DNA from: Colwellia sp.
Lineage (GTDB): Bacteria; Pseudomonadota; Gammaproteobacteria; Enterobacterales; Alteromonadaceae
Assembly: GCA_016765685.1 (NCBI GenBank)
Contig: JAESPR010000115.1
Coordinates: 1-39,650, forward strand
Length of the DNA stretch: 39,650 bases
Direction of reading: 5' to 3'
How positions within the stretch are numbered: the stretch's first letter is position 1; each line of letters starts with the position of its first letter. Position numbers and translations under genes: made by a program. This document shows positions 19,734-28,478 of this stretch, piece after piece. The notes under the pieces were generated by a model. It saw only the letters and a program-made list of their open reading frames with translations, was not told the DNA's origin and made no database searches.

Positions 19734-19762
19734 TTGTATTTATCAGCTTTATTTGTTATATT
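19734..19762 (+). promoter_or_regulatory. Putative lpxC promoter
   Basis: TTGTAT (19734-19739) and TATATT (19757-19762, 5 of 6 matches) are separated by 17 bases. A leader of about 120 bases would precede the lpxC ATG. In E. coli lpxC also has its own promoter after ftsZ. The -35 is weak. Confidence 0.45.
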
Positions 19763-19887
19763 ATGCGCCCGCCGAAATTGGTGGTCTATGCTGTGCCAAT
19801 GTATTTTAATAAGTTATTTTTAAAGGGCTTTATTAGGGTAAGTACAGATGTTTGACGCGTAAGCAAAAATAGCGAAAGCGAGGCTAA

Positions 19888-20808
19888 ATGATTAAGCAAC
19901 GTACATTAAAAGCAAGTGTTTCAACCGTAGGTGTTGGTTTACATAAAGGTGAAAAGGTGCAGGTTACTCTCCGTCCTGCGCCAGCAAACACCGGTATAGT
20001 CTTCCGCCGTGTTGATCTTGACCCTGTGGTTGATATCAAAGCAACGCCTGAAGCCGTTGGTGAAACCACCTTGTGTACTTGTTTAGTTAATGCGCAGCAA
20101 GTTAAAGTTTCTACAGTAGAGCATTTGTTATCTGCAGTTGCTGGCTTAGGTATTGATAATCTTATTATTGATGTTGACGCGCCGGAAATTCCCATTATGG
20201 ATGGCAGTGCGCTACCGTTCGTTTATCTAATACAATCTGTTGGTATTGAAAGCCAAAATGCGGCTAAACGTTTTATTCGCATTAAAAAAGCAATACGCGT
20301 TGAAGAAGGTGATAAATGGGCTGAATTACTCCCTTTTGAAGGTTTTAGAGTCAATTTTGCCATTGAATTTGATCATCCGGTTATTGCCAATACTTGCCAA
20401 ACCATGAGTATGGACTTTTCTAGCTGTTCTTTTATTAAAGAGATCAGTCGTGCTCGTACTTTTGGTTTTATGAAAGATATTGAATTTCTCCGCTCTCATA
20501 ATCTTGCTTTGGGTGGCAGTTTAGAAAATGCGATTGTGCTAGATGAATATCGCATGCTCAATAAAAATGAGTTACGTTACGACGATGAATTCGTCAAGCA
20601 TAAAATTCTGGATGCAATTGGCGATCTTTACATGGCCGGCGCCAGCATTTTAGGTGAATTTAATGCCTTTAAATCAGGGCATGGTTTGAATAACCTTTTG
20701 CTTAGAGAAGTATTTAAACAACAAGACTCTTGGGAATGGGTGACTTATGAAGATGATAAGTTAACTTCTCCTATTGCCTATCAAGAAATTAACGCTACAG
20801 CTTTTTAA
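19888..20808 (+). CDS. lpxC: LpxC, UDP-3-O-acyl-GlcNAc deacetylase
   Basis: This 306-residue zinc amidase (305 in E. coli) catalyses the committed step of lipid A synthesis. Its zinc ligands fall at His79 ([12 protein letters not shown]), His238 and Asp242 ([11 protein letters not shown]), the same numbers as in E. coli. [24 protein letters not shown], in two parts, and the HGLNN block with the catalytic His are present. The ribosome site GAGG stands about 5 bases before the ATG. The C-terminus, which in enterobacteria carries the FtsH degradation tail, is here ...QEINATAF; whether it acts as a degron cannot be told. Confidence 0.98.
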   Translation: MIKQRTLKASVSTVGVGLHKGEKVQVTLRPAPANTGIVFRRVDLDPVVDIKATPEAVGETTLCTCLVNAQQVKVSTVEHLLSAVAGLGIDNLIIDVDAPEIPIMDGSALPFVYLIQSVGIESQNAAKRFIRIKKAIRVEEGDKWAELLPFEGFRVNFAIEFDHPVIANTCQTMSMDFSSCSFIKEISRARTFGFMKDIEFLRSHNLALGGSLENAIVLDEYRMLNKNELRYDDEFVKHKILDAIGDLYMAGASILGEFNAFKSGHGLNNLLLREVFKQQDSWEWVTYEDDKLTSPIAYQEINATAF

Positions 20809-20864
20809 CGTTGATCTGACTCTAATTACCAACTCTGATTACTAATATCATATAACGAGAGTTT

Positions 20865-20886
20865 GGCAAACAACCCGAAGGTTGCC
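20865..20886. terminator. Possible convergent terminator hairpin after lpxC
   Basis: CAACC-CGAA-GGTTG (20871-20884) forms a 5-bp stem with a tetraloop. GGCAA (20865) and TTGCC (20882) can form a competing outer stem. There is no T run, so termination by this hairpin alone is doubtful. It lies between lpxC and the convergent 410-residue gene. Confidence 0.3.
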
Positions 20887-20888
20887 TG

Positions 20889-22121
20889 CTAACAATGCTC
20901 AAAGTAAATTCGGTAGGTAGAAGACCAAATAGGGTAATCTACCTCCATCATATAACAGACAAAATCTTGCTTATTTAACTGGGCAAAATTAAATAAATAA
21001 TCGTTCATTTCACCCACTTGCAAGCCCTCAATACTTTGTGCCCGTGCTGATGATGATTGCAATACTGCCAACTCTAATAGTTCAGGCAAACGCTCGGTCC
21101 ACATGTCTTCGGCTCTAAGCTTGCCTTCTTCAACTCTTTGATTACTTGAATAACAACCTATATTAACTGAGCTGCGCATATCAAGCTTTTTATCTAAAAA
21201 AACCATCATCACTAACTTTTTTGTGGGATTTTTAATGCTAATACTAGTCGAACTACATTTACTTTCGTGTACTAATGGGTTGGCCAGCTCATCGGGGTTA
21301 CTAAATAAAAAGCTCGCGTTAAAAGGTTTATTGCTATTAAGTTCGTTAAAGACAATGCCTGAATTACTTGCCGAATAACTTGAATAGGCCTTAGCTAGCT
21401 GTGGATCTGAATATTCGTCAATAATACCAATATGAAATTGGCGGGTGTCTATGGTTGAGTCTTTGGTAATATGTTCAGGTCGAATAAAGCCGTCCGGATT
21501 AGGGTGAGTATAAAACTGCACAAAAGGCGGTGCTTCTTTAGAGCGTGAAATACCTAATTTAGAGACTAAAGCGACTTCTTGCAAAAACTCTTTATTGTGG
21601 TTGTTTTGCGTTAATATATAGCTAGAAAACAAGGTATCTACAGAAGAATTAAATAACTGTTTTGAACATAAATAATGTTGCTGCCTTTTTTCAAATGCAG
21701 TTAAAGCTTCCTGTTTTTCATTAACGTGCTCGGCAGAATTATTTAATAATCGTTTAAGTTGTGCATGGCTTTTAGCATATTGCTTAGTGTGCAAACTAAA
21801 AATTTCAATAGCCTTTTTAGTTTCAAGTATCAGTTGCTTATCTAGCTGAAAAACACTAACTTTATCAATAAACTCCTCTAAACTGGCGATGCCGGGCAAT
21901 AAGCATAAAACGTCTTTACCATTAATGCTTTTATGTACGGCATTTAACACCCGTTGACAATTTGATCGATTATAATTAAGCCATTGAGACATGCCCGTAA
22001 TAGACTGAGCTGATTGTGGAAACTCTCGAATTAAAGCTCGGATAACTTTTTTTAAATTCTCACCGGTCCGATTAAGAATAATTAAATCTTTTGGTGTTAA
22101 TGAAGTTTGCTCTGTAGACAT
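20889..22121 (-). CDS. Unrecognised 410-residue protein with possible N-terminal HTH
   Basis: I do not recognise this family. No signal peptide or membrane span is visible, so it is probably cytoplasmic. Residues 20-65 look like a DNA-binding helix-turn-helix: LKKVIRALIREFP followed by ITGMSQWLNYNRSNCQRVLN, where the NRSNCQRVLNAV part reads like a recognition helix. LLPGIASLEEFI (74-85) follows. The middle (about 95-190) is helical and charged, possibly a coiled coil. The C-terminal half has strands such as QFHIGIIDEYS and KKLVMMVFLDK and no motif I can name. One reading is a one-component regulator with an unknown sensor domain. It lies alone between lpxC and a secreted protease gene, with a terminator in front, so it is probably its own unit. 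Confidence 0.7.
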   Translation of the reverse strand: MSTEQTSLTPKDLIILNRTGENLKKVIRALIREFPQSAQSITGMSQWLNYNRSNCQRVLNAVHKSINGKDVLCLLPGIASLEEFIDKVSVFQLDKQLILETKKAIEIFSLHTKQYAKSHAQLKRLLNNSAEHVNEKQEALTAFEKRQQHYLCSKQLFNSSVDTLFSSYILTQNNHNKEFLQEVALVSKLGISRSKEAPPFVQFYTHPNPDGFIRPEHITKDSTIDTRQFHIGIIDEYSDPQLAKAYSSYSASNSGIVFNELNSNKPFNASFLFSNPDELANPLVHESKCSSTSISIKNPTKKLVMMVFLDKKLDMRSSVNIGCYSSNQRVEEGKLRAEDMWTERLPELLELAVLQSSSARAQSIEGLQVGEMNDYLFNFAQLNKQDFVCYMMEVDYPIWSSTYRIYFEHC

Positions 22122-22190
22122 GATTAAGTAGTATTATTTATCACTTTTAAGTACTCTAACATAGCTCATAAGATCAAAGCAGTAATAAAT

Positions 22191-22215
22191 AAAAGGAGTA
22201 ATAAATACTCCTTTT
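22191..22215 (-). terminator. Rho-independent terminator of the protease gene
   Basis: A perfect 10-bp stem AAAAGGAGTA / TACTCCTTTT encloses the loop ATAAA. Read on the reverse strand it is followed by TTTATTTATT. It lies 36 bases after the stop codon of the reverse-strand protease gene and before the next reverse-strand gene. Confidence 0.8.
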
Positions 22216-22251
22216 ATTTCAGTTTGAATTTTCAATTGTCAGTAATAATTA

Positions 22252-23937
22252 TTAATTACAATTGCCGATAAAACTCCATACTCCCCATAACCCAGAAGCC
22301 GCTGGGTTTTCACCTTGAGTCCACCAATTGGCAGTATATTTAATGCCATTAAATGCTACTTGATCGCCACCTAAATAAACCTTATTAGCATCCCACGGAG
22401 CAATGCCTTGACAGCCTTGATTATCAGTATTGCTGACAACCACTTGTTGGCTATAGCTACTGATTAACCCTTGAGCATCTGATACGGTTAACGTGACATT
22501 ATAACTTCCTTCCGTAATGAAATTGTGCACAGGATCACTGAGATTTGATTGTGAACCATCACCAAAATTCCAATTCCAAGCGGTAATACCTTGGTCATCA
22601 CTAGAGCTATCAATAAAACTCACCGTTAAATCTGCTGCCGAAAATGAAAATTGAGCGACAGGTGCTTGATTTTCACCATTGTCTGAGCAGACGCCTAAGT
22701 CGCGCCATACGTTACTATAAACATCAGGTCGTGCACCTGTTGACCACCAAGTAGACTGATATTTTCGACTGCTATAACTGACCATGTCATTGATGCCGTA
22801 GCTGGTACTGGCATTCCATGCTTGAATACCATTACAACCCGGCGGTGTAACCACACCCGTTTCAATGGTGACAAGTTGTGAGGTTGTGCCAACTTGGCCT
22901 ATGGTATCGGTTACTGTTAAAGAAACGGTATAACTGCCATCTTGATCATAACTATGGCTCGGCTCTACTGCCGTTGAAGTTTGATTATCACCAAAATTCC
23001 ATGCATAAGATTGTATGCCTTGATCATCAGTTGATGCATTACTAAAACTTACCGTTTGACCATTGATGTTAGTACTAAATCTTGCAATAGGTAAGGCATC
23101 TTCATCACCGCCGCTGATACCGGTTTTACTTTCTATCCAATCTAAATAACTTAACGTGCGAGTAAAAGCCGTGGCGCCTCGACATGCGCTGCCCCAACTA
23201 ACAGTACCGATACTGTAAAATTCGCCATTGGCCTTAATCGCATAAGGGCCACCGCTATCACCGTTACAAGCTGATACACCGCCTTGTCCGCCACCACAAA
23301 TCACTGAGCCAGGAATATTAAACTGTAATTCACTACTACAGGATGAATTAGAGATCACCGGCAGGTTAACTTCTCGTAAGGTATCACTTGGATTGCCTCT
23401 ATTACTGGTTAAGCCCCAGCCAGAAACCGTGACATAACGACCCACACCCGCATATTGGTTTTCAATTGCCTGAGTGGGCAGTTTTGCCGGAATATATTGC
23501 GCATCAGCAGCCGAGGCTAAGCGCAATAAGGCAATGTCATAACCTGAACGAATACCATTGGCACCGCGCCAGTTTTCATGGGTAATGATCTGACTGACAT
23601 TCAATAATTGACCATCATTAGCACGTAAACTATGCGAACCCACTTTTACCGTTAACGAATTAGTAGAGGCACTGTCTAAACAGTGAGCTGCCGTAAGAAC
23701 CCAACGGCTATTAATCAGTGTGCCGCCACAACCTTGCCGGCCATTCATTAATAAAGCTACTTGATAAGGTCTTGAATAAGGAACCGATTCAGAGCCACCC
23801 ACTATCTGAATGGTTTGATCTTCGTCAACCTTACTATAGGCCGAGGATGTAACCAAACAACTTGTTATTAGCACACCTTTTAAAGCAATGCTGAGTGGTT
23901 TTTTTACCCAGTTATTATCTTTTCTTGTTTTTATCAT
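22252..23937 (-). CDS. Secreted S1-family serine protease with PKD and chitin-binding modules
   Basis: This 561-residue precursor has a signal peptide (to about SSAYS, residue 35), then a short propeptide ending before IVGG (45-48). The chymotrypsin-fold domain has His85 (LTAAHC), Asp134 (DIALLRL) and Ser228 (GDSGGP). The residue six before the catalytic Ser is Ser222, as in chymotrypsin, rather than the Asp of trypsin, so cleavage after Lys/Arg is not expected. Then come a PKD domain (about 282-358, with WNFGD), a CBM5/12-like module (368-417, AWNASTSYGINDMVSY... WW), a second PKD (about 425-502) and a second CBM5/12-like module (509-560). The modules suggest attack on protein in chitin or other particulate polymer outside the cell. 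The 196 bases upstream are AT-rich with no obvious operator. Confidence 0.92.
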   Translation of the reverse strand: MIKTRKDNNWVKKPLSIALKGVLITSCLVTSSAYSKVDEDQTIQIVGGSESVPYSRPYQVALLMNGRQGCGGTLINSRWVLTAAHCLDSASTNSLTVKVGSHSLRANDGQLLNVSQIITHENWRGANGIRSGYDIALLRLASAADAQYIPAKLPTQAIENQYAGVGRYVTVSGWGLTSNRGNPSDTLREVNLPVISNSSCSSELQFNIPGSVICGGGQGGVSACNGDSGGPYAIKANGEFYSIGTVSWGSACRGATAFTRTLSYLDWIESKTGISGGDEDALPIARFSTNINGQTVSFSNASTDDQGIQSYAWNFGDNQTSTAVEPSHSYDQDGSYTVSLTVTDTIGQVGTTSQLVTIETGVVTPPGCNGIQAWNASTSYGINDMVSYSSRKYQSTWWSTGARPDVYSNVWRDLGVCSDNGENQAPVAQFSFSAADLTVSFIDSSSDDQGITAWNWNFGDGSQSNLSDPVHNFITEGSYNVTLTVSDAQGLISSYSQQVVVSNTDNQGCQGIAPWDANKVYLGGDQVAFNGIKYTANWWTQGENPAASGLWGVWSFIGNCN

Positions 23938-24133
23938 GATTATCTCATTTATATTTATTATTAAAGTAAAAGTTAACTATGTCACCATAAAATGGTTTCT
24001 TAGATATAATCTGAGATTTATATTTATTCAAGTTTTATTAAAAATCGTTAACTGGTAAGAGTTCATTTGAAAGTGTCTGTTTTATGAACAATCTTTTAAA
24101 AAACAGACTATTGAATGTATATAATGATTTACA

Positions 24134-24622
24134 CTAATTTTTATTAGCAGCAGCGGCTAACTTTTCTAGCTTCTCTTTTAACCCTTTGGGTGCATTTTCA
24201 GCGATCTTTAATAAATGAGCAGCGGTGTTGGCTGAAATAGCCAGTACCGAGCCTTGCTGATTAACGGGCTTACTACTTTGATAGGTTTGTTGGTTTGCTA
24301 TTTTTTTATGCCCTTGGGGATTTACCTTAATTTCGATATGCGAAAATTTTCCTTGGGTTTGTTTGACCAATTCATTGCAGATAGTATTACGTTCAAATTG
24401 TAATCTTTGCCCCCAAACCGGTGATTTCACTTCAATAATTAAGGTTGTTTGTACAAAATTCGCAATATTGAACGCATCTTCTGGTAGGTCAGGGCATATT
24501 TGTCGTACAATGTCTGACAATAAACTCAAAGAGTTGGTTTTTGCTTGAATTTGTGCCAAAGTGCCTGTCGTCGAATTAAATAGCGTAGACAGTTTTTTTG
24601 GGGCTTTTGGTCTTCGTGCCAT
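24134..24622 (-). CDS. dciA: DciA-like protein (DUF721), replicative helicase loader factor
   Basis: This 162-residue protein starts MARRPKAPKKLSTLFN and has the DUF721 block LPEDAFNIANFVQTTLIIEVKSPVWGQRLQFERNTI in its middle (about residues 45-83), with the conserved SPVWGQRLQ. DciA proteins help load DnaB at replication forks in bacteria lacking DnaC/DnaI. The Lys/Gln-rich C-terminal part is probably disordered. The place between lpxC and secA, divergent from an M23 peptidase gene, is common in gammaproteobacteria. The gap to the divergent gene is 58 bases and must hold both promoters. Confidence 0.85.
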   Translation of the reverse strand: MARRPKAPKKLSTLFNSTTGTLAQIQAKTNSLSLLSDIVRQICPDLPEDAFNIANFVQTTLIIEVKSPVWGQRLQFERNTICNELVKQTQGKFSHIEIKVNPQGHKKIANQQTYQSSKPVNQQGSVLAISANTAAHLLKIAENAPKGLKEKLEKLAAAANKN

Positions 24623-24680
24623 AGTTGTACCGTAACGGGCTTAAATAAGCTTTAAATTTAAAAAGTATTAAGAAATAAAT

Positions 24681-25601
24681 ATGAGTTTAACACTACTGTA
24701 CCGTGGAAAGAATGTAAGATTCTCAATGCGCCTAAATAAGTTACATTGGCTTTCTGCTGTGTTGTGTTTTGCCCTGCTTTCTGGGTTAATTGTGTATCTG
24801 ATGTTATCTACCAATGAAAAACCCAACAGTACGAGTGATTATCTTGCTAGCCAAGTAATAGGCTCAAGTGAAAATAATGACATAGAGACAAAAAATGCAT
24901 TTAAAAAGCCACAACTGACCGCCGTAACGATGAAATTAGCCGAGCTACAAAGTCATGTGTTACGGTTAAATGCTTTGGGTGAACGTTTAGCTGAAAATGC
25001 TAATATTCCAGCACAAGAATTCAATTTTGCGCAGCTTCCCCCTAGCGGTGGCCCGTCAACAACAACCAGTGAAATAAGTAAAAAATCTTTTGCTCAGCTG
25101 TTGGTTGAAATCAGTCAATTAGAAAATGCCCTCAATTATGAAGAAAATCAATTGCAGATGCTTGAATCTTTAACGTTAGGTCACCATATAGAGAATAGTC
25201 GTTATTTATCTGGTCGACCTATCGCTAAAGGCTGGTTGTCATCTTATTTTGGACTGCGCAAAGACCCTTTTAATGGTAAACCTGCCATGCACAAAGGCAT
25301 TGATTTTGCGGGCAAGGAAGGTGGCGATGTTATTGCGACGGCATCAGGAGTGGTTAGTTGGGCTGATAATAGGTACGGGTATGGTCAGTTAGTAGAAATT
25401 AATCATGGTGAAGGTTTGAAAACACGCTATGGTCATAACAAAAAACTACTGGTTAACGTAGGTGATGTTGTCACTAAAGGGCAAGTAATCGCTAGAATGG
25501 GCAGTACTGGGCGTTCTACTGGCCCTCATGTTCATTATGAAATTTTGCACAACAATAAACAAATTAACCCGCTTAAATTTGTTTATCGTAAAGCCAAATA
25601 A
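24681..25601 (+). CDS. M23 family metallopeptidase, membrane-anchored
   Basis: This 306-residue protein has a positively charged N-terminus, one membrane span (about residues 23-42) and a periplasmic coiled-coil-like region (70-170). Its C-terminal LytM/M23 domain carries His204 and Asp208 (HKGIDFAG), YGHNKK, and His283-x-His285 (PHVHYEIL), so all zinc ligands and the catalytic His are present. M23 enzymes cut peptide cross-links in peptidoglycan. Domain layout resembles the DipM/NlpD/EnvC-like and Mep-type proteins, but in contrast to EnvC/NlpD activators the active site is complete, so it may be a real endopeptidase. It occupies the place of secM in E. coli, directly before secA. Confidence 0.9.
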   Translation: MSLTLLYRGKNVRFSMRLNKLHWLSAVLCFALLSGLIVYLMLSTNEKPNSTSDYLASQVIGSSENNDIETKNAFKKPQLTAVTMKLAELQSHVLRLNALGERLAENANIPAQEFNFAQLPPSGGPSTTTSEISKKSFAQLLVEISQLENALNYEENQLQMLESLTLGHHIENSRYLSGRPIAKGWLSSYFGLRKDPFNGKPAMHKGIDFAGKEGGDVIATASGVVSWADNRYGYGQLVEINHGEGLKTRYGHNKKLLVNVGDVVTKGQVIARMGSTGRSTGPHVHYEILHNNKQINPLKFVYRKAK

Positions 25602-25612
25602 CAATAAAAAAT

Positions 25613-25640
25613 GTAAGTCGCCGTATAAAACACGGCAACA
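25613..25640. repeat. Palindromic repeat, diverged half copy
   Basis: GTAAGTCGCCGT (25613) and ACACGGCAACA (ending 25640) form a hairpin (GCCGT/ACGGC) with outer GTAAGT. GTAAGT is also the left end of the copy at 28420, so this looks like a diverged half of the same family. It starts 12 bases after the M23 stop. Confidence 0.4.
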
Positions 25641-25651
25641 ATAATATTCAC

Positions 25652-25680
25652 TTAGTGATCAAAATGATTTTGACCACTAA
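25652..25680 (+). promoter_or_regulatory. Long hairpin upstream of secA
   Basis: TTAGTGATCAAAAT and ATTTTGACCACTAA are inverted copies with one mismatch in 14 positions and a single central base. The RNA could form a 13-bp stem ending 23 bases before the secA ATG. No T run follows, so it is not a normal terminator. In E. coli the secM-secA leader uses RNA structure near this site to control secA translation; here there is no secM. A DNA operator is the other option. Confidence 0.5.
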
Positions 25681-25703
25681 ATTTCACAAAATGGTTAAAT
25701 AAG

Positions 25704-28412
25704 ATGTTTGTAAAGTTGTTAACAAAAATGTTTGGTAGTCGTAACGATAGATTACTTAAACTGATGGGCAAAGAAGTAAAAAAAATAAATGCGTTAGAGC
25801 CAATTCTTGAAGCACTAAGTGATGAAGAATTGAAAGCGAAAACCGCTGAATTTAAAGAACGCTTAGCAAACGAAGAAACTTTAGATCAAATACTACCCGA
25901 AGCTTTTGCTGTGGTACGTGAAGCCAGTAAACGGGTATTTGATATGCGTCATTTTGACGTGCAAATGATCGGCGGAATGGTTTTAAATGACGGTAAAATT
26001 GCTGAAATGCGCACCGGTGAAGGAAAAACCCTTACAGCGACATTGCCGTCTTATTTGAATGCCTTAACCGATAATGGCGTGCATGTTATTACTGTTAATG
26101 ACTATCTAGCAACTCGTGATGCTGATTGGAGTCGACCATTATTCGAATTTTTAGGATTAACGGTTGGTTGTAATATTGCGGGTTTGTCTCCACAAGAAAA
26201 ACAAGCCGCCTATCATGCTGATATTACCTATGGCACCAATAACGAATTTGGTTTTGATTATTTGCGTGACAACATGGTGTTTTCACCTGACGAGCGTTCA
26301 CAGAAAAAACTCAGCTTTGCCATTATTGATGAAGTCGACTCGATCTTAATTGATGAGGCTCGTACGCCGTTAGTTATTTCAGGGCAAGCAGAGGATAGCT
26401 CGGAACTGTATAAAGGCATAAATGCCATAGTGCCTGAACTTAAAGTGCAAAGTGAAGAAGATAAAGACCAAGAAACAGGTCAGTCTGAAGATTTTGTTGA
26501 GGGTGATTTCACTATTGATGAAAAAGCCAAACAGATATATTTAACAGAACGTGGTCAAATTCATATTGAAGACATTATGACTGAAAAAGGTTTGCTGCAA
26601 GAAGGCGATACTTTATATTCAGCATCGAATATTACCTTGTTACACCATGTGATGGCAGCATTACGTGCACACAAATTGTTCCAAAAAGATGTTGACTACA
26701 TTGTTAAAGAAGGTGAGATTGTCATCGTTGATGAGCACACTGGTCGTACTATGGAAGGACGTCGTTGGTCTGAGGGTTTACACCAAGCGGTTGAGGCCAA
26801 AGAAGGCGTTAACATTCAAAATGAAAACCAAACTTTAGCCTCTATTACCTTCCAAAACTTCTTTAGAATATATGGAAAACTATCGGGTATGACAGGTACT
26901 GCAGATACGGAAGCATTTGAATTTCAACATATATATGGTTTGGAAACTGTTATTATTCCAACCAATCAGCCAATGATTCGTGATGATATGGCGGATCTAA
27001 TCTATTTAACCACAGAAGAAAAGTTTGAAGCAATTTTAGAAGATATTAAAGATTGCGTTAAACGTGGTCAGCCAGTACTCGTAGGTACTATCTCTATTGA
27101 AACCTCTGAATTTTTATCGGACTTCTTAAAGAAAGCCAAAATTAAGCATAAAGTATTAAACGCTAAATTTCATGCGCAAGAAGCTGAAATTGTTGCTGAT
27201 GCAGGTAAAGAATTCGCAGTTACTATTGCCACTAACATGGCGGGTCGTGGTACTGATATTGTGCTGGGTGGTAACTTAGATGCGGCTATTGCTAAGCTCT
27301 CTCAAGGTAATAAAAAACCGACAGCAGAGCAAGTAGAAAAAATAAAAGCGCAGTGGGAAATTGATCATGAACGTGTACTTGAGCTTGGGGGCTTAAAAAT
27401 TGTTGCTACTGAACGCCATGAGTCTCGTCGTATTGATAACCAGTTACGTGGTCGCTCTGGGCGTCAAGGTGATGCAGGTGCAACGCGTTTTTATCTGTCA
27501 ATGGAAGACTCTTTAATGCGTATTTTTGCCTCTGAGCGCATATCAAATATGATGCGTAAATTAGGCATGGAGCATGGTGAAGCAATTGAACATCCTTGGG
27601 TAACTCGCAGTATTGAAAATGCGCAACGTAAAGTGGAAGGTCGTAACTTCGACATGCGTAAGCAATTATTAGAATACGATGATGTAGCTAATGATCAACG
27701 TGGTGTAATTTACGAGCAGCGTAATGAATTACTTGATGAAGATGATATTGGTGAAGTAGTGCAAGCTATTCGTAGTGATGTCATTAATGGTGTTATTGAC
27801 GGACATATCCCGCCGCAATCATTAGACGAAATGTGGAATATTACTGGCCTTGAAGAACAACTTAAAGGCGAGTTCAATACCGAGTTACCAGTCGCGAAAT
27901 GGTTAGAAGAAGATAAAAAATTGCATGAAGAAAGCCTGCGTGAAAAAATTGTTACTGAATTTGAGCAAGTTTATAAAAACAAAGAAGCAATGGTTGGCGG
28001 CGATGTTTTACGCCAATTTGAAAAAGCAGTTATGCTGCAAAGCTTAGATTCTCACTGGAAAGAGCATTTAGCGGCAATGGATCATTTACGCCAAGGTATC
28101 GGTCTACGTGCTCATGCACAAAAAAATCCTAAACAAGAGTTTAAACGTGAATCTTTTGAGTTGTTTGCTGAAATGTTAGATAACTTGAAATATGATGTTG
28201 TTGGTATTTTATCTAAAGTGCAAATTCAAGCGGAATCTGATGTTGAAGCAGTTGAAGAGCAACATAGAAAATCAGAAACACCGGCAGAGTTTCAACACCA
28301 AAGTGCCGCGGGTATAAATGAAAAGCCGCCAATGCCACGAGTAGGACGTAATGAACCTTGCCCCTGTGGCTCAGGTAAAAAGTACAAACAATGCCATGGG
28401 AAATTGGTCTAA
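25704..28412 (+). CDS. secA: SecA, preprotein translocase ATPase
   Basis: This 902-residue SecA (901 in E. coli) drives protein export through SecYEG. It begins [16 protein letters not shown] and has Walker A MRTGEGKT (102-109) and the [16 protein letters not shown] block. [22 protein letters not shown] sequence, [23 protein letters not shown] and the C-terminal zinc SEC-C motif with Cys886, Cys888, Cys897 and His898 are present. The C-terminal zinc site binds SecB. The ribosome site before the ATG is weak and a hairpin lies just upstream. A palindromic repeat separates it from mutT. Confidence 0.98.
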   Translation: MFVKLLTKMFGSRNDRLLKLMGKEVKKINALEPILEALSDEELKAKTAEFKERLANEETLDQILPEAFAVVREASKRVFDMRHFDVQMIGGMVLNDGKIAEMRTGEGKTLTATLPSYLNALTDNGVHVITVNDYLATRDADWSRPLFEFLGLTVGCNIAGLSPQEKQAAYHADITYGTNNEFGFDYLRDNMVFSPDERSQKKLSFAIIDEVDSILIDEARTPLVISGQAEDSSELYKGINAIVPELKVQSEEDKDQETGQSEDFVEGDFTIDEKAKQIYLTERGQIHIEDIMTEKGLLQEGDTLYSASNITLLHHVMAALRAHKLFQKDVDYIVKEGEIVIVDEHTGRTMEGRRWSEGLHQAVEAKEGVNIQNENQTLASITFQNFFRIYGKLSGMTGTADTEAFEFQHIYGLETVIIPTNQPMIRDDMADLIYLTTEEKFEAILEDIKDCVKRGQPVLVGTISIETSEFLSDFLKKAKIKHKVLNAKFHAQEAEIVADAGKEFAVTIATNMAGRGTDIVLGGNLDAAIAKLSQGNKKPTAEQVEKIKAQWEIDHERVLELGGLKIVATERHESRRIDNQLRGRSGRQGDAGATRFYLSMEDSLMRIFASERISNMMRKLGMEHGEAIEHPWVTRSIENAQRKVEGRNFDMRKQLLEYDDVANDQRGVIYEQRNELLDEDDIGEVVQAIRSDVINGVIDGHIPPQSLDEMWNITGLEEQLKGEFNTELPVAKWLEEDKKLHEESLREKIVTEFEQVYKNKEAMVGGDVLRQFEKAVMLQSLDSHWKEHLAAMDHLRQGIGLRAHAQKNPKQEFKRESFELFAEMLDNLKYDVVGILSKVQIQAESDVEAVEEQHRKSETPAEFQHQSAAGINEKPPMPRVGRNEPCPCGSGKKYKQCHGKLV

Positions 28413-28419
28413 CAGCACG

Positions 28420-28467
28420 GTAAGTTAGGATTCATCCTGACAATTGTTAGGCTAAAGCCGAACCTAC
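28420..28467. repeat. Bipartite palindromic intergenic repeat, copy 3
   Basis: The left half is GTAAGTTAGGATTCATCC with TGACA, a hairpin (AGGA/TCCT). The right half is TTGTTAGGC-TAAA-GCCGAACCTAC, a hairpin with the outer ACCTAC arm. It lies 7 bases after the secA stop and ends 11 bases before the mutT ATG, which has no clear Shine-Dalgarno. Confidence 0.65.
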
Positions 28468-28478
28468 AAGTAATTAAT

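Noticed and set aside
25602..25703. A SecM-like arrest peptide before secA
   Set aside because: No frame in the gap or at the M23 C-terminus has the FxxxxWIxxxxGIRAGP-type pattern.
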